Shown one piece after another: positions 6,792-13,614 of a DNA stretch of 13,994 nucleotides (within the stretch, counting starts at the first letter, position 1; each line of letters begins with the position of its first letter). Source of the stretch: Chloroflexota bacterium (GTDB lineage: Bacteria; Chloroflexota; Chloroflexia; Thermomicrobiales; UBA6265). The translations under genes were made by a program, and so were the position numbers. The notes below the pieces were generated by a model. It was given only the letters and a program-made list of their open reading frames with translations, was not told the origin of the DNA and made no database searches. Location of the stretch: positions 1 through 13,994 of the forward strand of contig JAEZJB010000282.1 of NCBI GenBank assembly GCA_023415845.1, written 5' to 3'.

Positions 6792-7589
6792 GTGAGTTCT
6801 GAACATCATCAGTTGCGGTTCGCCTACAGCACCATCAACTGGGGGGCGACCTGCGATGTGCCGCTTGCCCTGGCCGAAATCCGCGAAGCCGGCTGGGGGG
6901 CTGTCGAACTGTTCGGTCATTCGCTCGATGTGCTGGGCACGCCGAATGCGGTGCGGGAATCCCTGGCGGGCCTGGTGCCGGCGACGATGTTCGCCGGCAT
7001 CGAGGTGCCAGACTCCGACCTTCAACGGATGAAACTGCGCAATCAGGTGCGATTTGCCGCGGAAATCGGGGCCGATGTCTTCGGCCTGGTCGGCGGGGGG
7101 CGCCTGCGTTACCGGCCCCCGTCCAGCGACGAATACGCGGCGGTCGCATCGATCAGCGAGGACCTCGCCCGCTACGGCCAGCCGCTTGGCGTGACGGTGG
7201 CCTACCATCCCCACGTTGCCTGCACCATCGAAACCTCAACCGAAATCCAGTTGCTGCTCGACCAGACGGAGGAGCTCACCCTGTGCCTTGATGCGTCGCA
7301 CATTGCGCTGGTCGACGAAGACCCGATCGAGGTGCTGGACGCGAACTGGGACCGGCTCGGCTATGTCCATCTCAAGGACTGGGGTGGCGGGAAGTTCCAG
7401 GAACTCGGGCGAGGCACCCTCGGGATTGATTTCGCGGCCATCCTGCATCACCTCGTCAACCGTCGGTTCGGAGGATGGGTCGTGCTGGAGCAAAGCCAGA
7501 GCGACATTTCGCCCCTGGAGAGCGCCAGGATCAATGCCGCCTATCTCACAGGTCTTGGATACGACATCGGCTGGACGGGACGTGAATGA
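6792..7589 (+). CDS. Sugar phosphate isomerase/epimerase-like TIM-barrel protein (IolE-like)
   Basis: This is a member of the xylose-isomerase-like TIM-barrel family, cytoplasmic metal-dependent enzymes including inosose dehydratase, tagatose epimerase, hydroxypyruvate isomerase and 3-keto-glycoside eliminases. GTG 6792 starts six bases after the permease stop; an AAGGG lies 11 bases upstream. The 265-aa length fits. Landmarks are YSTINWGA near residue 12, AVELFGHS with Glu39, AYHPHVACTIET (138-148), CLDASH with Asp167 and His170, YVHLKDW with His193 and Asp196, and VVLEQSQSD with Glu233. His139/His141, Asp167, His193 and Glu233 are the likely metal and substrate residues; I infer these from motif position only. 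Sitting between the permeases and an Idh-type dehydrogenase, it probably isomerises, dehydrates or eliminates the oxidised product. Which reaction it performs is not determinable here. Confidence 0.87.
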   Translation: MSSEHHQLRFAYSTINWGATCDVPLALAEIREAGWGAVELFGHSLDVLGTPNAVRESLAGLVPATMFAGIEVPDSDLQRMKLRNQVRFAAEIGADVFGLVGGGRLRYRPPSSDEYAAVASISEDLARYGQPLGVTVAYHPHVACTIETSTEIQLLLDQTEELTLCLDASHIALVDEDPIEVLDANWDRLGYVHLKDWGGGKFQELGRGTLGIDFAAILHHLVNRRFGGWVVLEQSQSDISPLESARINAAYLTGLGYDIGWTGRE

Positions 7590-7598
7590 ACGGAATCC

Positions 7599-7619
7599 GG
7601 ACCGGCATCAAGCCGGTCC
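7599..7619 (+). other. 8-bp hairpin between the TIM-barrel and dehydrogenase genes
   Basis: GGACCGGC (7599-7606) pairs with GCCGGTCC (7612-7619) around a five-base loop, ten bases after the upstream stop codon and about 28 bases before the dehydrogenase start. No U-tract follows, so it is more likely an RNA processing or stability element than a terminator. Confidence 0.45.
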
Positions 7620-7647
7620 CGACGATGGTCGCGGTGGGAGCGGAGTA

Positions 7648-8841
7648 GTGTTGAAACTGGGATTGGTGGGATGTGGCGGCATGGGATGCCGTCACATCCG
7701 GGGATTGGCACGGCTGAAGGAGATTGGCCAGCCGACCTGGGCGTTGGTTGGTGTCTGTGACCTTTTTCCGGAAAGCGCGGCCCGAGCGGCAGACCTGGCG
7801 GAGGAGTTGCTGGGGCTCCGCCCAGAGACATTCCCCACCCTGGCGGAAATGCAGGCTGCCTGCGGGCTGGACGGCATCATCGTCACCACCTCACCCGATC
7901 TCCACGCACCGGTCGGGCTCGAGGCGTTCGACCTGGGCCTGCACGTCATGGTCGAGAAGCCCATTGCGCTGACCGTGGAACAGGGCGCGTCGTTGGTGGC
8001 AGCAGCAGACCGGACCGGCCGGAAACTGGCCGTGGCGGAGAACTATCGGCGTGACCCGATCAACCGGCTGGCGAAGGCCTTGCTCGATGCCGATGTGATT
8101 GGCCCATTGCACCTCTTTGTGCAGTCCTCGTCTGGCTCGGGCGAGCGGGTGATCATTACACCGTGGCGGCATCGCAAACAGTCGGGCGGCATCGTCGTCG
8201 ATATGGGCATCCACTACGCCGACCTGCTGGAGTATTTCGCCGGACCGATCGACCAGGTCTTTGGGTTCAACGACATCGTCGACCAGCAGCGGGTTGATGC
8301 CAACGGTGGGCTGCATGAGGTCGACGCCGAAGATCTCTCGGTAGGCGTCGCTCGCTTTCGGAGTGGGGCGATTGGCAATTGGGTGATCGACCTGGCTGGA
8401 CGGGGCCAGGGACATTTCAGCCGGGTCGCCTACGGGCGGTGGGGAACGATGGCGATTCCGCCCGACCGCACCGGTCGACCACTGGAGTTGACGGTTCGCC
8501 GCGATGGCACCGATCTCGCGATCTCCCCAGCCGACCAACTGGCACTGGTGCCGGACTTCGCGGTCGACGGAATCACGGCGGCCCTCTTCGGTGGGGAACG
8601 GCTGGCGAGCTATGACCTGCCGTTCGAAACCATCGATGCCAACCTGCTCGCCATCGAGCAGGCCGACTTCGCAGTCGCAATCGAGCAGGATCGGTCGCCG
8701 GAAGTGGATGGAGCGTTTGGCCTGCGGTCGCTGTCCATCGCCTATGGATTCCTCGAGGCCGAGTTGCTGGGCCGGCCACTGTCGGTCGATGCGTTGCTGA
8801 GCACCTTCGATACCCCCTACCAGGCCGGATTGGCCGGGTAA
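7648..8841 (+). CDS. Gfo/Idh/MocA-family oxidoreductase
   Basis: This is an NAD(P)-dependent dehydrogenase of the glucose-fructose oxidoreductase/inositol dehydrogenase family, acting on a sugar or polyol in the cytoplasm. GTG 7648, immediately followed by TTG, gives VLKLGLVGCGGMG at the N-terminus and 397 aa; GGGAG at 7636-7640 is a well-spaced ribosome-binding site. An in-frame GTG at 7582 that overlaps the previous stop would add 22 unlikely residues. The Rossmann motif GCGGMG is at 8-13, the conserved EKP with Lys104 at 103-105 (VEKPIALT), AENYRRDP follows near 130, and the catalytic pattern D-x-x-x-H is Asp185/His189 (VDMGIHYAD). Its place after the isomerase-like gene suggests the two act on successive intermediates, as in inositol or keto-sugar pathways. 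Substrate unknown. Confidence 0.92.
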   Translation: MLKLGLVGCGGMGCRHIRGLARLKEIGQPTWALVGVCDLFPESAARAADLAEELLGLRPETFPTLAEMQAACGLDGIIVTTSPDLHAPVGLEAFDLGLHVMVEKPIALTVEQGASLVAAADRTGRKLAVAENYRRDPINRLAKALLDADVIGPLHLFVQSSSGSGERVIITPWRHRKQSGGIVVDMGIHYADLLEYFAGPIDQVFGFNDIVDQQRVDANGGLHEVDAEDLSVGVARFRSGAIGNWVIDLAGRGQGHFSRVAYGRWGTMAIPPDRTGRPLELTVRRDGTDLAISPADQLALVPDFAVDGITAALFGGERLASYDLPFETIDANLLAIEQADFAVAIEQDRSPEVDGAFGLRSLSIAYGFLEAELLGRPLSVDALLSTFDTPYQAGLAG

Positions 8842-8865
8842 CACGTGGGTGGCCGGAGGGAGCGG

Positions 8866-8883
8866 ATGTCCGTCATCAGGTGA
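8866..8883 (+). promoter_or_regulatory. Five-codon mini-ORF with strong ribosome-binding site
   Basis: GGAGGGAG (8855-8862) precedes ATG 8866, which opens a frame of five codons (M-S-V-I-R) closed by TGA at 8881-8883. That stop overlaps an in-frame GTG (8880) of the next gene in a GTGA arrangement. It is the best Shine-Dalgarno in this gap, so it may serve as a coupling or attenuation device for the downstream dehydrogenase. It may also be chance. Confidence 0.35.
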
Positions 8884-8897
8884 GAGGGAAACGGGGA

Positions 8898-10034
8898 GTG
8901 AGCGCGTTGAAGATCGTGGTCTGGGACAACATCGGCAATACTCTCCTTGGCATGCGGCCATGGGAGGCCTGGGACGAGCGGGTTCAGCAGCGATTGCTGA
9001 CCGAGGATGCGAATGCTCGCGAACGAGTGGTGACGATTCAGAATTTGCTGTCGGACCATGATGTGGACCTCGTCTGGCTGTGGGATCCGGAAAAAGCCCA
9101 GCGCGGGTTCCGGGCCCTCTTCGATGAGGTCGATGCCCGCCTGGTCGAGACCACCTCCGAGCAGGTCATCGTCGACGAGTTGCGAGACGCCGATTTCGTG
9201 ATCGTCCACAAGGAGCAGCTCCCGCCGCAGGCACTCCAGGCTGCCGAGAAGGTGCGCCTGGTCCAGCACCTCGGGCGTGACGCGCGAGGTGTGCCGATGG
9301 ATATCGCCCGGCAGATGCAGGTTCCGGTGGCGGCAACACCGCTGGTCAACTATTCGGCGGTGGCCGAGCATGTCTGGGCGATGATCCTGACCGATGCCAA
9401 GCGCATGGTGGACCAGCGTGAATACATGGCCAGCCGGGCCTACCAGCAGGAATGGGGAGCCTATCATCCCGGCGTGCGACTCATCAGCGACCTGACGCTG
9501 GGCCTTGTTGGGCTGGGGGAAATCGCCCGGCCGGTAGCACGGGTGGCGCGGGCGTTCGGGATGCGCACGCTCTACTGGGATATCCGCCGTTTTCCTGATG
9601 TCGAGGCGGAACTGGGTGTGGAGTTCGTCGAATGGGACGAGATCTTCCGCCAGAGCGACGTCCTCTCTATGCAGTTGGCGCTGAACCCGCAAACCGAGGG
9701 CATCATCGGGAAGCACGAGTTTGGGTTGATGAAGCCGACTGCCCTATTCATCAATACGGCCCGCGGCAAGCTGGTCGATGAAGCGGCGCTGGCCGAGGCC
9801 TTGCAGTCCGGCGAGATCCGGGCCGCCGCGATCGACGCCTATGCCGAGGAACCGCTGCCCATCGATTCCCCGCTGCACGCCCTGCACGAAGCAGACGATC
9901 ATCGTGTGATCCTGACGCCCCATTCCGCCGCGCAGGGACCGTGGACCTGGATTCGCGATTCGCAGGATCTCTGGTTCAACATTCGCCGGGTGCTCGATGG
10001 CGAAACGGTGCAGTACCTGATCGAGGGATCGTGA
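8898..10034 (+). CDS. D-isomer-specific 2-hydroxyacid dehydrogenase (NAD-binding)
   Basis: This enzyme interconverts a 2-keto acid and a D-2-hydroxy acid with NAD(P)H. GTG 8898 is preferred, with GAGAGGGA eight bases upstream, giving 378 aa starting VSALKIVVWDN; GTG 8880 would add six residues and overlaps a mini-ORF. The catalytic half carries the NAD motif GLVGLGEIARP (202-212) with Asp228 of LYWD as the probable NAD ribose ligand. The active-site triad is Arg289 (NTARGKLVDEAAL), Glu318 (IDAYAEEPLP) and His342 (LTPHSAA). It is somewhat longer than typical 310-330 aa members, mainly in the N-terminal substrate domain. As the last gene of the six-gene operon it may handle a short hydroxy- or keto-acid made from the imported sugar, such as a hydroxypyruvate-, glyoxylate- or ketogluconate-like compound. 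That assignment is inference. Confidence 0.92.
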   Translation: MSALKIVVWDNIGNTLLGMRPWEAWDERVQQRLLTEDANARERVVTIQNLLSDHDVDLVWLWDPEKAQRGFRALFDEVDARLVETTSEQVIVDELRDADFVIVHKEQLPPQALQAAEKVRLVQHLGRDARGVPMDIARQMQVPVAATPLVNYSAVAEHVWAMILTDAKRMVDQREYMASRAYQQEWGAYHPGVRLISDLTLGLVGLGEIARPVARVARAFGMRTLYWDIRRFPDVEAELGVEFVEWDEIFRQSDVLSMQLALNPQTEGIIGKHEFGLMKPTALFINTARGKLVDEAALAEALQSGEIRAAAIDAYAEEPLPIDSPLHALHEADDHRVILTPHSAAQGPWTWIRDSQDLWFNIRRVLDGETVQYLIEGS

Positions 10035-10131
10035 GTCGGGCAGGTTTCACGGTCCGGTAGGATCGAGCAGAACGGCCGGTCGAGTGCGCAATGCGCAGCG
10101 ATCTGAGGAGCCCGATCCCGCGTGGTGGCTA

Positions 10132-10160
10132 TGGACGCCCGCCTGCTCGCCCGGTAGCAT
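10132..10160 (+). promoter_or_regulatory. Possible promoter and inverted repeat before the serine hydrolase
   Basis: TGGACG (10132-10137), a 17-base spacer and TAGCAT (10155-10160) match four of six bases at each element. The -10 lies within a 7-base inverted repeat, GGTAGCA (10153-10159) with TGCTACC (10184-10190), which could be an operator or RNA stem. Another GGTAGGAT at 10056-10063 is an alternative -10. No strong terminator separates this from the preceding operon. Confidence 0.35.
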
Positions 10161-10250
10161 AGGTCCAGTCCCGGGACACATTTTGCTACCTGCAACATAT
10201 GCGAGTCAGGGGAGTGCCAGACGCGCACCCCGGCAGAGGATGAGCGCACC

Positions 10251-11579
10251 ATGCCTGCACACTCCGGTAAGAAAGAAGTCCTGTCGTTCGATCGCCGGCG
10301 GGCCCTGCAGGCTACCGGCGTGGGCCTGGCCACCCTGGCCCTGCCGATGCAGGCTGCTCGGGCGCAGCAGGCAACTCCCGCAGGTGGGGTGATCCGGGTC
10401 AGCGGCGACGAGGTTCCCGAACTGACCGCGTTCGACGATGTCTTTGCCGAGCAGATGTCCATCTGGAACATCCCGGGTGGCCAGCTTGCCATCGGTCGGG
10501 ATGATCGGCTGGTCTACAACCGCGGATTTGGCTACGCGAGCATCGAAGACGACGAACTGGTGCAGCCTGAGCATCGCTTCCGGATTGCGAGCACCACCAA
10601 GCCGGTCACTACTGTGGCCATCCTCAAACTCGTTGACGACGGCCTGCTGACTCTCGATACGCCCGTGTTTCCCTTGCTGGCTATCGAGCCGATTTCCGAT
10701 GCTCCATACGATCCCCGGCTCGACCTCATCACCGTGGAGCATCTGCTTGTGCATAGCGGTGGCTGGAACAGTGCCGAAAGCGGAGATCCGCAGTACACAC
10801 CCTGGCCCCAGCTTGCCTCGCATATCACCGGCGCCGAAAGCCCGGCGTCTGCCGAGACGATCATTCGCTACATGCTGTCGAAACCGCTCGACTTCGATCC
10901 CGGAACGCAGAGTGCCTATTCGAACTTCGGGTTCAACGTGCTGGGGCGGGTGATCGAGCACGTCTCCGGCAAATCGTTCGAGGACTACCTGATCGAGAAT
11001 GTCGCCACGCCTGCGGGGATTACCTCGATGGCGCTGGGAGGAACGCTGCTCGCCGAACGGCTGCCAGGGGAGGTTCGCTATTACGGCGTGGCCGATGAAA
11101 CGATGGTTCCCAGCGTCTATCCGGCAGGCGGATTCGTGCCTGATGGATACGGTGGATATTTCATGCCGGCCCTCGATGCGCACGGTGGCCTCGTCTCGTC
11201 AGCGTCCGACCTGGTGCGCTTTGCGCTCGCGGTCGATGGCACCCTGGCGCCCGCCCTGCTCACTGCCGAGACGGTGGAAGTGATGGAGTCAACCGTCCGG
11301 CCGCCGTCGGCCTATGCCGGAGCCGGGAACGTGGAAGAGGCGCACGGCTTAGGGTGGAACATGCGCGCAACCGATGGCGCATATGAATGGTCGCACGCTG
11401 GTGCCCTGACCGGATCGACGGCCTCCTGGCTCGTCCGTCAGCCCGACGGCACGACCATCGCCCTGGTCGTCAATACGCTGCCAACCGACTATGGCACCTT
11501 CTTTGGTGACATGACGACCGCCTTGCAGGGCGCCGCCGCCGCGATCTCCACCTGGCCCGGCATCGATCTCTGGACCTGA
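10251..11579 (+). CDS. Exported serine hydrolase, class C beta-lactamase / esterase family
   Basis: This is a penicillin-binding-protein-fold serine hydrolase (Beta-lactamase family domain) that is likely exported. ATG 10251 with GAGGA ten bases upstream gives 442 aa. The leader FDRRRALQATGVGLATLAL is Tat-like, with likely cleavage after ARA at 38. Catalytic motifs are complete: S-T-T-K at 114-117 (IASTTKPVT) for the nucleophile Ser114 and Lys117, YSN at 223-225 with Tyr223, and HAG at 382-384 in place of KTG. HxG members include esterases, D-aminopeptidases and transpeptidase-like hydrolases as well as class C beta-lactamases, so antibiotic resistance should not be assumed. It has its own possible promoter and stands alone, convergent with the next gene. 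Confidence 0.9.
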   Translation: MPAHSGKKEVLSFDRRRALQATGVGLATLALPMQAARAQQATPAGGVIRVSGDEVPELTAFDDVFAEQMSIWNIPGGQLAIGRDDRLVYNRGFGYASIEDDELVQPEHRFRIASTTKPVTTVAILKLVDDGLLTLDTPVFPLLAIEPISDAPYDPRLDLITVEHLLVHSGGWNSAESGDPQYTPWPQLASHITGAESPASAETIIRYMLSKPLDFDPGTQSAYSNFGFNVLGRVIEHVSGKSFEDYLIENVATPAGITSMALGGTLLAERLPGEVRYYGVADETMVPSVYPAGGFVPDGYGGYFMPALDAHGGLVSSASDLVRFALAVDGTLAPALLTAETVEVMESTVRPPSAYAGAGNVEEAHGLGWNMRATDGAYEWSHAGALTGSTASWLVRQPDGTTIALVVNTLPTDYGTFFGDMTTALQGAAAAISTWPGIDLWT

Positions 11580-11677
11580 TGATGCGGACCCGGTTTCCCC
11601 AGCCCGAGCAGGGGTGGTGTGATACCTGAGCTGGACCTGGCCCGTTGGTAGCGTGGAGCGATTTTGCGTGAAACGGA

Positions 11678-11712
11678 ATGGCCGGCTGCCATCTGTTGTG
11701 GCAGCCGGCCAT
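11678..11712. terminator. Perfect 14-bp hairpin between convergent genes
   Basis: Bases 11678-11691 pair perfectly with 11699-11712 around a seven-base loop. It begins four bases after the minus-strand hydrolase stop codon and about 100 bases after the plus-strand serine hydrolase, so it could stop both. On the minus strand it is followed by TCCGTTTC, with few T residues; on the plus strand no T-run follows. Termination or mRNA 3'-end stabilisation are both possible. Confidence 0.7.
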
Positions 11713-11716
11713 GCGC

Positions 11717-12343
11717 TCATGCCGCGTCGGGGCGCCAGGGATCCCGTTCATGGGTGAGCCAGTCCAGTTCCGGGTCGAGGGCCAGCCCCCGAAGGCGGCC
11801 CACGGTCGGTGGCTCGTCGAACTCCCCGAACCAGACTGCCACGTCGCCGCCGACGATGTGTGGTCGCCCATCGGTCTCGACCACCACCACCTGCATCCCG
11901 TCACAATGACCCGGTGCCGGCACCAGCCGCAGACCGGGCAGAAGTTCGAACTCACCGTCAACGGGGACATACTGCACGCCCGACGCATCGACCCATTCCC
12001 GGATGGTGTAGCCATCGTTCTGGCGGGCATGGTCGAGTTCGCTCCGCTGGACGTAGATGGGCTTGCCGGCGAAAAGATGGTTCCCGCCGCAATGGTCGGC
12101 GTGCAGGTGGGTATTGACGACGATGTCGATCTCGCCGAGGTCGATATCCTGCTCGCTCAAGGGATGGAGCCGGGGCTGCATGTCGTCCATCAGCGGATGG
12201 AGTTCGGTCATCCCGGTGTCAACCAGCACCCGTCCTGCCGGATGATCGATGACGTGTACGTAAACCGGCATGCGTTCGCCTTCGACCTGTAGATCGGCGA
12301 CGAAGATGGGAGTAATGGTGATCGAGGTGGAGTCGCTCGTCAT
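11717..12343 (-). CDS. Metallo-beta-lactamase-fold hydrolase, lactonase-like
   Basis: This is a cytoplasmic dinuclear-zinc hydrolase of the MBL superfamily. ATG 12343 begins MTSDSTSITITPIF and gives 208 aa, slightly short for AHL lactonase (about 250). The HxHxDH motif is complete at His79, His81, Asp83 and His84 (NTHLHADHCGGN). His146 (PGHCDG), Asp167 (GGDVAVW) and probably His198 (THERDP) complete the two-metal site. The opening VDTGMTELHP and spacing resemble quorum-quenching lactonases (AiiA/AttM-like), but glyoxalase II-like or other ester hydrolases share these residues. The ATG overlaps the stop of a small leader ORF (ATGA) and itself has only a weak ribosome-binding site, suggesting translational coupling. 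The frame remains open upstream to 12469 but without good start context. Confidence 0.86.
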   Translation of the reverse strand: MTSDSTSITITPIFVADLQVEGERMPVYVHVIDHPAGRVLVDTGMTELHPLMDDMQPRLHPLSEQDIDLGEIDIVVNTHLHADHCGGNHLFAGKPIYVQRSELDHARQNDGYTIREWVDASGVQYVPVDGEFELLPGLRLVPAPGHCDGMQVVVVETDGRPHIVGGDVAVWFGEFDEPPTVGRLRGLALDPELDWLTHERDPWRPDAA

Positions 12344-12378
12344 GAACCAGCCGCCTCGCCTGATTGACCTGAGTGCAT
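12340..12378 (-). CDS. Small leader ORF (12 aa) coupled to the MBL hydrolase
   Basis: On the minus strand GGAGGT (12388-12383) is four bases before ATG 12378. It opens a 12-codon frame, MHSGQSGEAAGS, whose TGA overlaps the hydrolase ATG as ATGA. The strong Shine-Dalgarno belongs to this leader, not to the hydrolase. It could couple or gate hydrolase translation, but translation is unproven; an in-frame ATG four codons upstream (12390) is possible too. Confidence 0.4.
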   Translation of the reverse strand: MHSGQSGEAAGS

Positions 12379-12659
12379 GATGACCTCCATGGATGGATGA
12401 CCGATGGTCTGCGAAGATCCGGGTGACGAACGTACCGCCACGCCGGTGATGATCCGCCCCTGCGAGCATTCAAGCAGTCCCCGTTCTGCCAGGCTTCTCG
12501 CCGGTTGCGGGGATTGGCGATGGCAGCCTTCTGGGCGTGTTCGGTGAGAACATGACGTCACGAGAACGAGTCCGGGATAGTCGTGCGGTCAGGGACTGGG
12601 TTGGGTAGGATATCGCGCAGGGGAACCTGAGGGCGATTGCGGAAAGAGGAGGATCGGGA
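12344..12659. other. Divergent intergenic region between the hydrolase and the membrane protein
   Basis: Apart from the leader ORF and the ribosome-binding site of the next gene, I see no gene in these 316 bases. It carries a TAGGAT hexamer at 12606-12611 that may be a -10 element for the membrane-protein gene (no clear -35), the palindrome TGACGTCA at 12553-12560, and a GAGAAC pair flanking it (12546 and 12562), which could be a protein site or chance. Confidence 0.3.
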
Positions 12660-13502
12660 ATGCAACGTTTGCGGCGAAGTTGGCACCTGGCCCGGGCAAG
12701 TTGGGCGGTCTTGAAGGCGGACTGGAGCCTGCTGCGGTTTCCACTGATTTCCAGCGTGGTGAGTGCGGTGCTCGGGCTGTTCGTGCTGGTGTTGCTCTGG
12801 AGTGCGGGAATATTCGCTGACGGGTCAGGCGAGGGCAGCTCTGCCTCGATCCTGACCTATGTGGGTGTGTTCCTGCTCTACCTTGTGACCTCGTTCGTGA
12901 TCGTCTACTGCAACACGGCACTCATTTCGCTGGTCCTGGCGAGGTTCAATGGTCGGCCACTGACTGGCGATGTCGGGTGGGAAGCGTCACGACGTCGCTG
13001 GCGCCAGATTCTTGGCTGGTCATCCATCGTGGCGACGGTCGGTGTCATCCTCAGCATCCTCCGGGATCGAGGCCAGCTTGGTGAGATTGCCGCCGGCATC
13101 GGTGGCGCCGCCTGGTCGTTGGCCACCTTCCTGGTGATTCCGGTGCTGGTGGTGGAAGATGTGGGACCCATGGACGCGGCCAAGCGAAGTGTCAGCCTGC
13201 TTCGTCGCACCTGGGGTGAGCAGATCGTGGGGAACGCGGGCATCGGCCTGGTGACCGGTCTCGCCATGTTCGTGGTGATCCTGCTCGGGGTAGGACTGAT
13301 CGCCCTGGCCTCGATGACCGGCAGTGCCGTGGTGATCGTCGTCGCGGTCATCCCGGTCGTGCTGGCCGTCGCGGCGGTTGTCGCCATCTCGGCCGCGCTG
13401 GGTTCCATCTACCAGGCGGCGGTCTATCAGTACGCGACCGGTGCTCCCGCCCAGGGATTCGGGGAGCCTGACCTGCTGTCCACGGCGTTCACCCGCTCGT
13501 AG
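12660..13502 (+). CDS. Multi-pass membrane protein, DUF6159-like
   Basis: Function is not known. ATG 12660 is supported by AGGAGG at 12647-12652, seven bases away. The product is 280 aa with a basic amphipathic N-terminus (MQRLRRSWHL) and about six hydrophobic segments at 27-50, 64-94, 117-134, 145-165, 189-217 and 222-250. A cytoplasmic loop at about 95-116 is rich in Arg and Trp, and VEDVGPMDAAKRSVSLLRRTWGEQIVGN (166-192) is the most conserved-looking part; this pattern resembles the DUF6159 family and other glycerophosphodiester-phosphodiesterase-membrane-like proteins. No catalytic motif is evident. It stands alone between the divergent MBL gene and a convergent GMC gene, ended by a long hairpin, so context gives no pathway. 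Confidence 0.78.
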   Translation: MQRLRRSWHLARASWAVLKADWSLLRFPLISSVVSAVLGLFVLVLLWSAGIFADGSGEGSSASILTYVGVFLLYLVTSFVIVYCNTALISLVLARFNGRPLTGDVGWEASRRRWRQILGWSSIVATVGVILSILRDRGQLGEIAAGIGGAAWSLATFLVIPVLVVEDVGPMDAAKRSVSLLRRTWGEQIVGNAGIGLVTGLAMFVVILLGVGLIALASMTGSAVVIVVAVIPVVLAVAAVVAISAALGSIYQAAVYQYATGAPAQGFGEPDLLSTAFTRS

Positions 13503-13549
13503 CTACTCGTTCCGCGGACGAATTCACAGCTCCGTTGGTGACGACAACA

Positions 13550-13591
13550 GATCGGGGCAGGTCGCTTCTCTGCAAGCAACCTGCCTCGATC
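13550..13591. terminator. Long hairpin between convergent membrane-protein and GMC genes
   Basis: GATCGGGGCAGGT (13550-13562) pairs with 13579-13591 through 13 positions with one G·U, then after a C/A mismatch GCTT pairs with AAGC around a six-base loop. It is 47 bases past the membrane-protein stop and 23 past the GMC stop, so it likely serves both strands. There is no U-run on either side. Confidence 0.65.
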
Positions 13592-13614
13592 CACGTTCAT
13601 GGCGAGACCCGGAT

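Noticed and set aside
7891..8961. Minus-strand frame of 356 codons under the Gfo/Idh/MocA gene
   Set aside because: Overlaps a dehydrogenase with complete motifs; GC-rich third positions on one strand readily keep the opposite strand open.
10251..11579. Antibiotic-resistance beta-lactamase
   Set aside because: The HAG triad variant and large size fit the broader esterase/peptidase family equally well, so resistance is not supported.
12344..12469. Upstream extension of the MBL hydrolase to 12469
   Set aside because: The added 42 residues are Arg/His-rich and unlike the family; ATG 12343 gives the expected N-terminus.
12553..12560. Palindrome TGACGTCA as a regulatory site
   Set aside because: An eight-base palindrome is expected by chance in a window this size; no second copy is seen.
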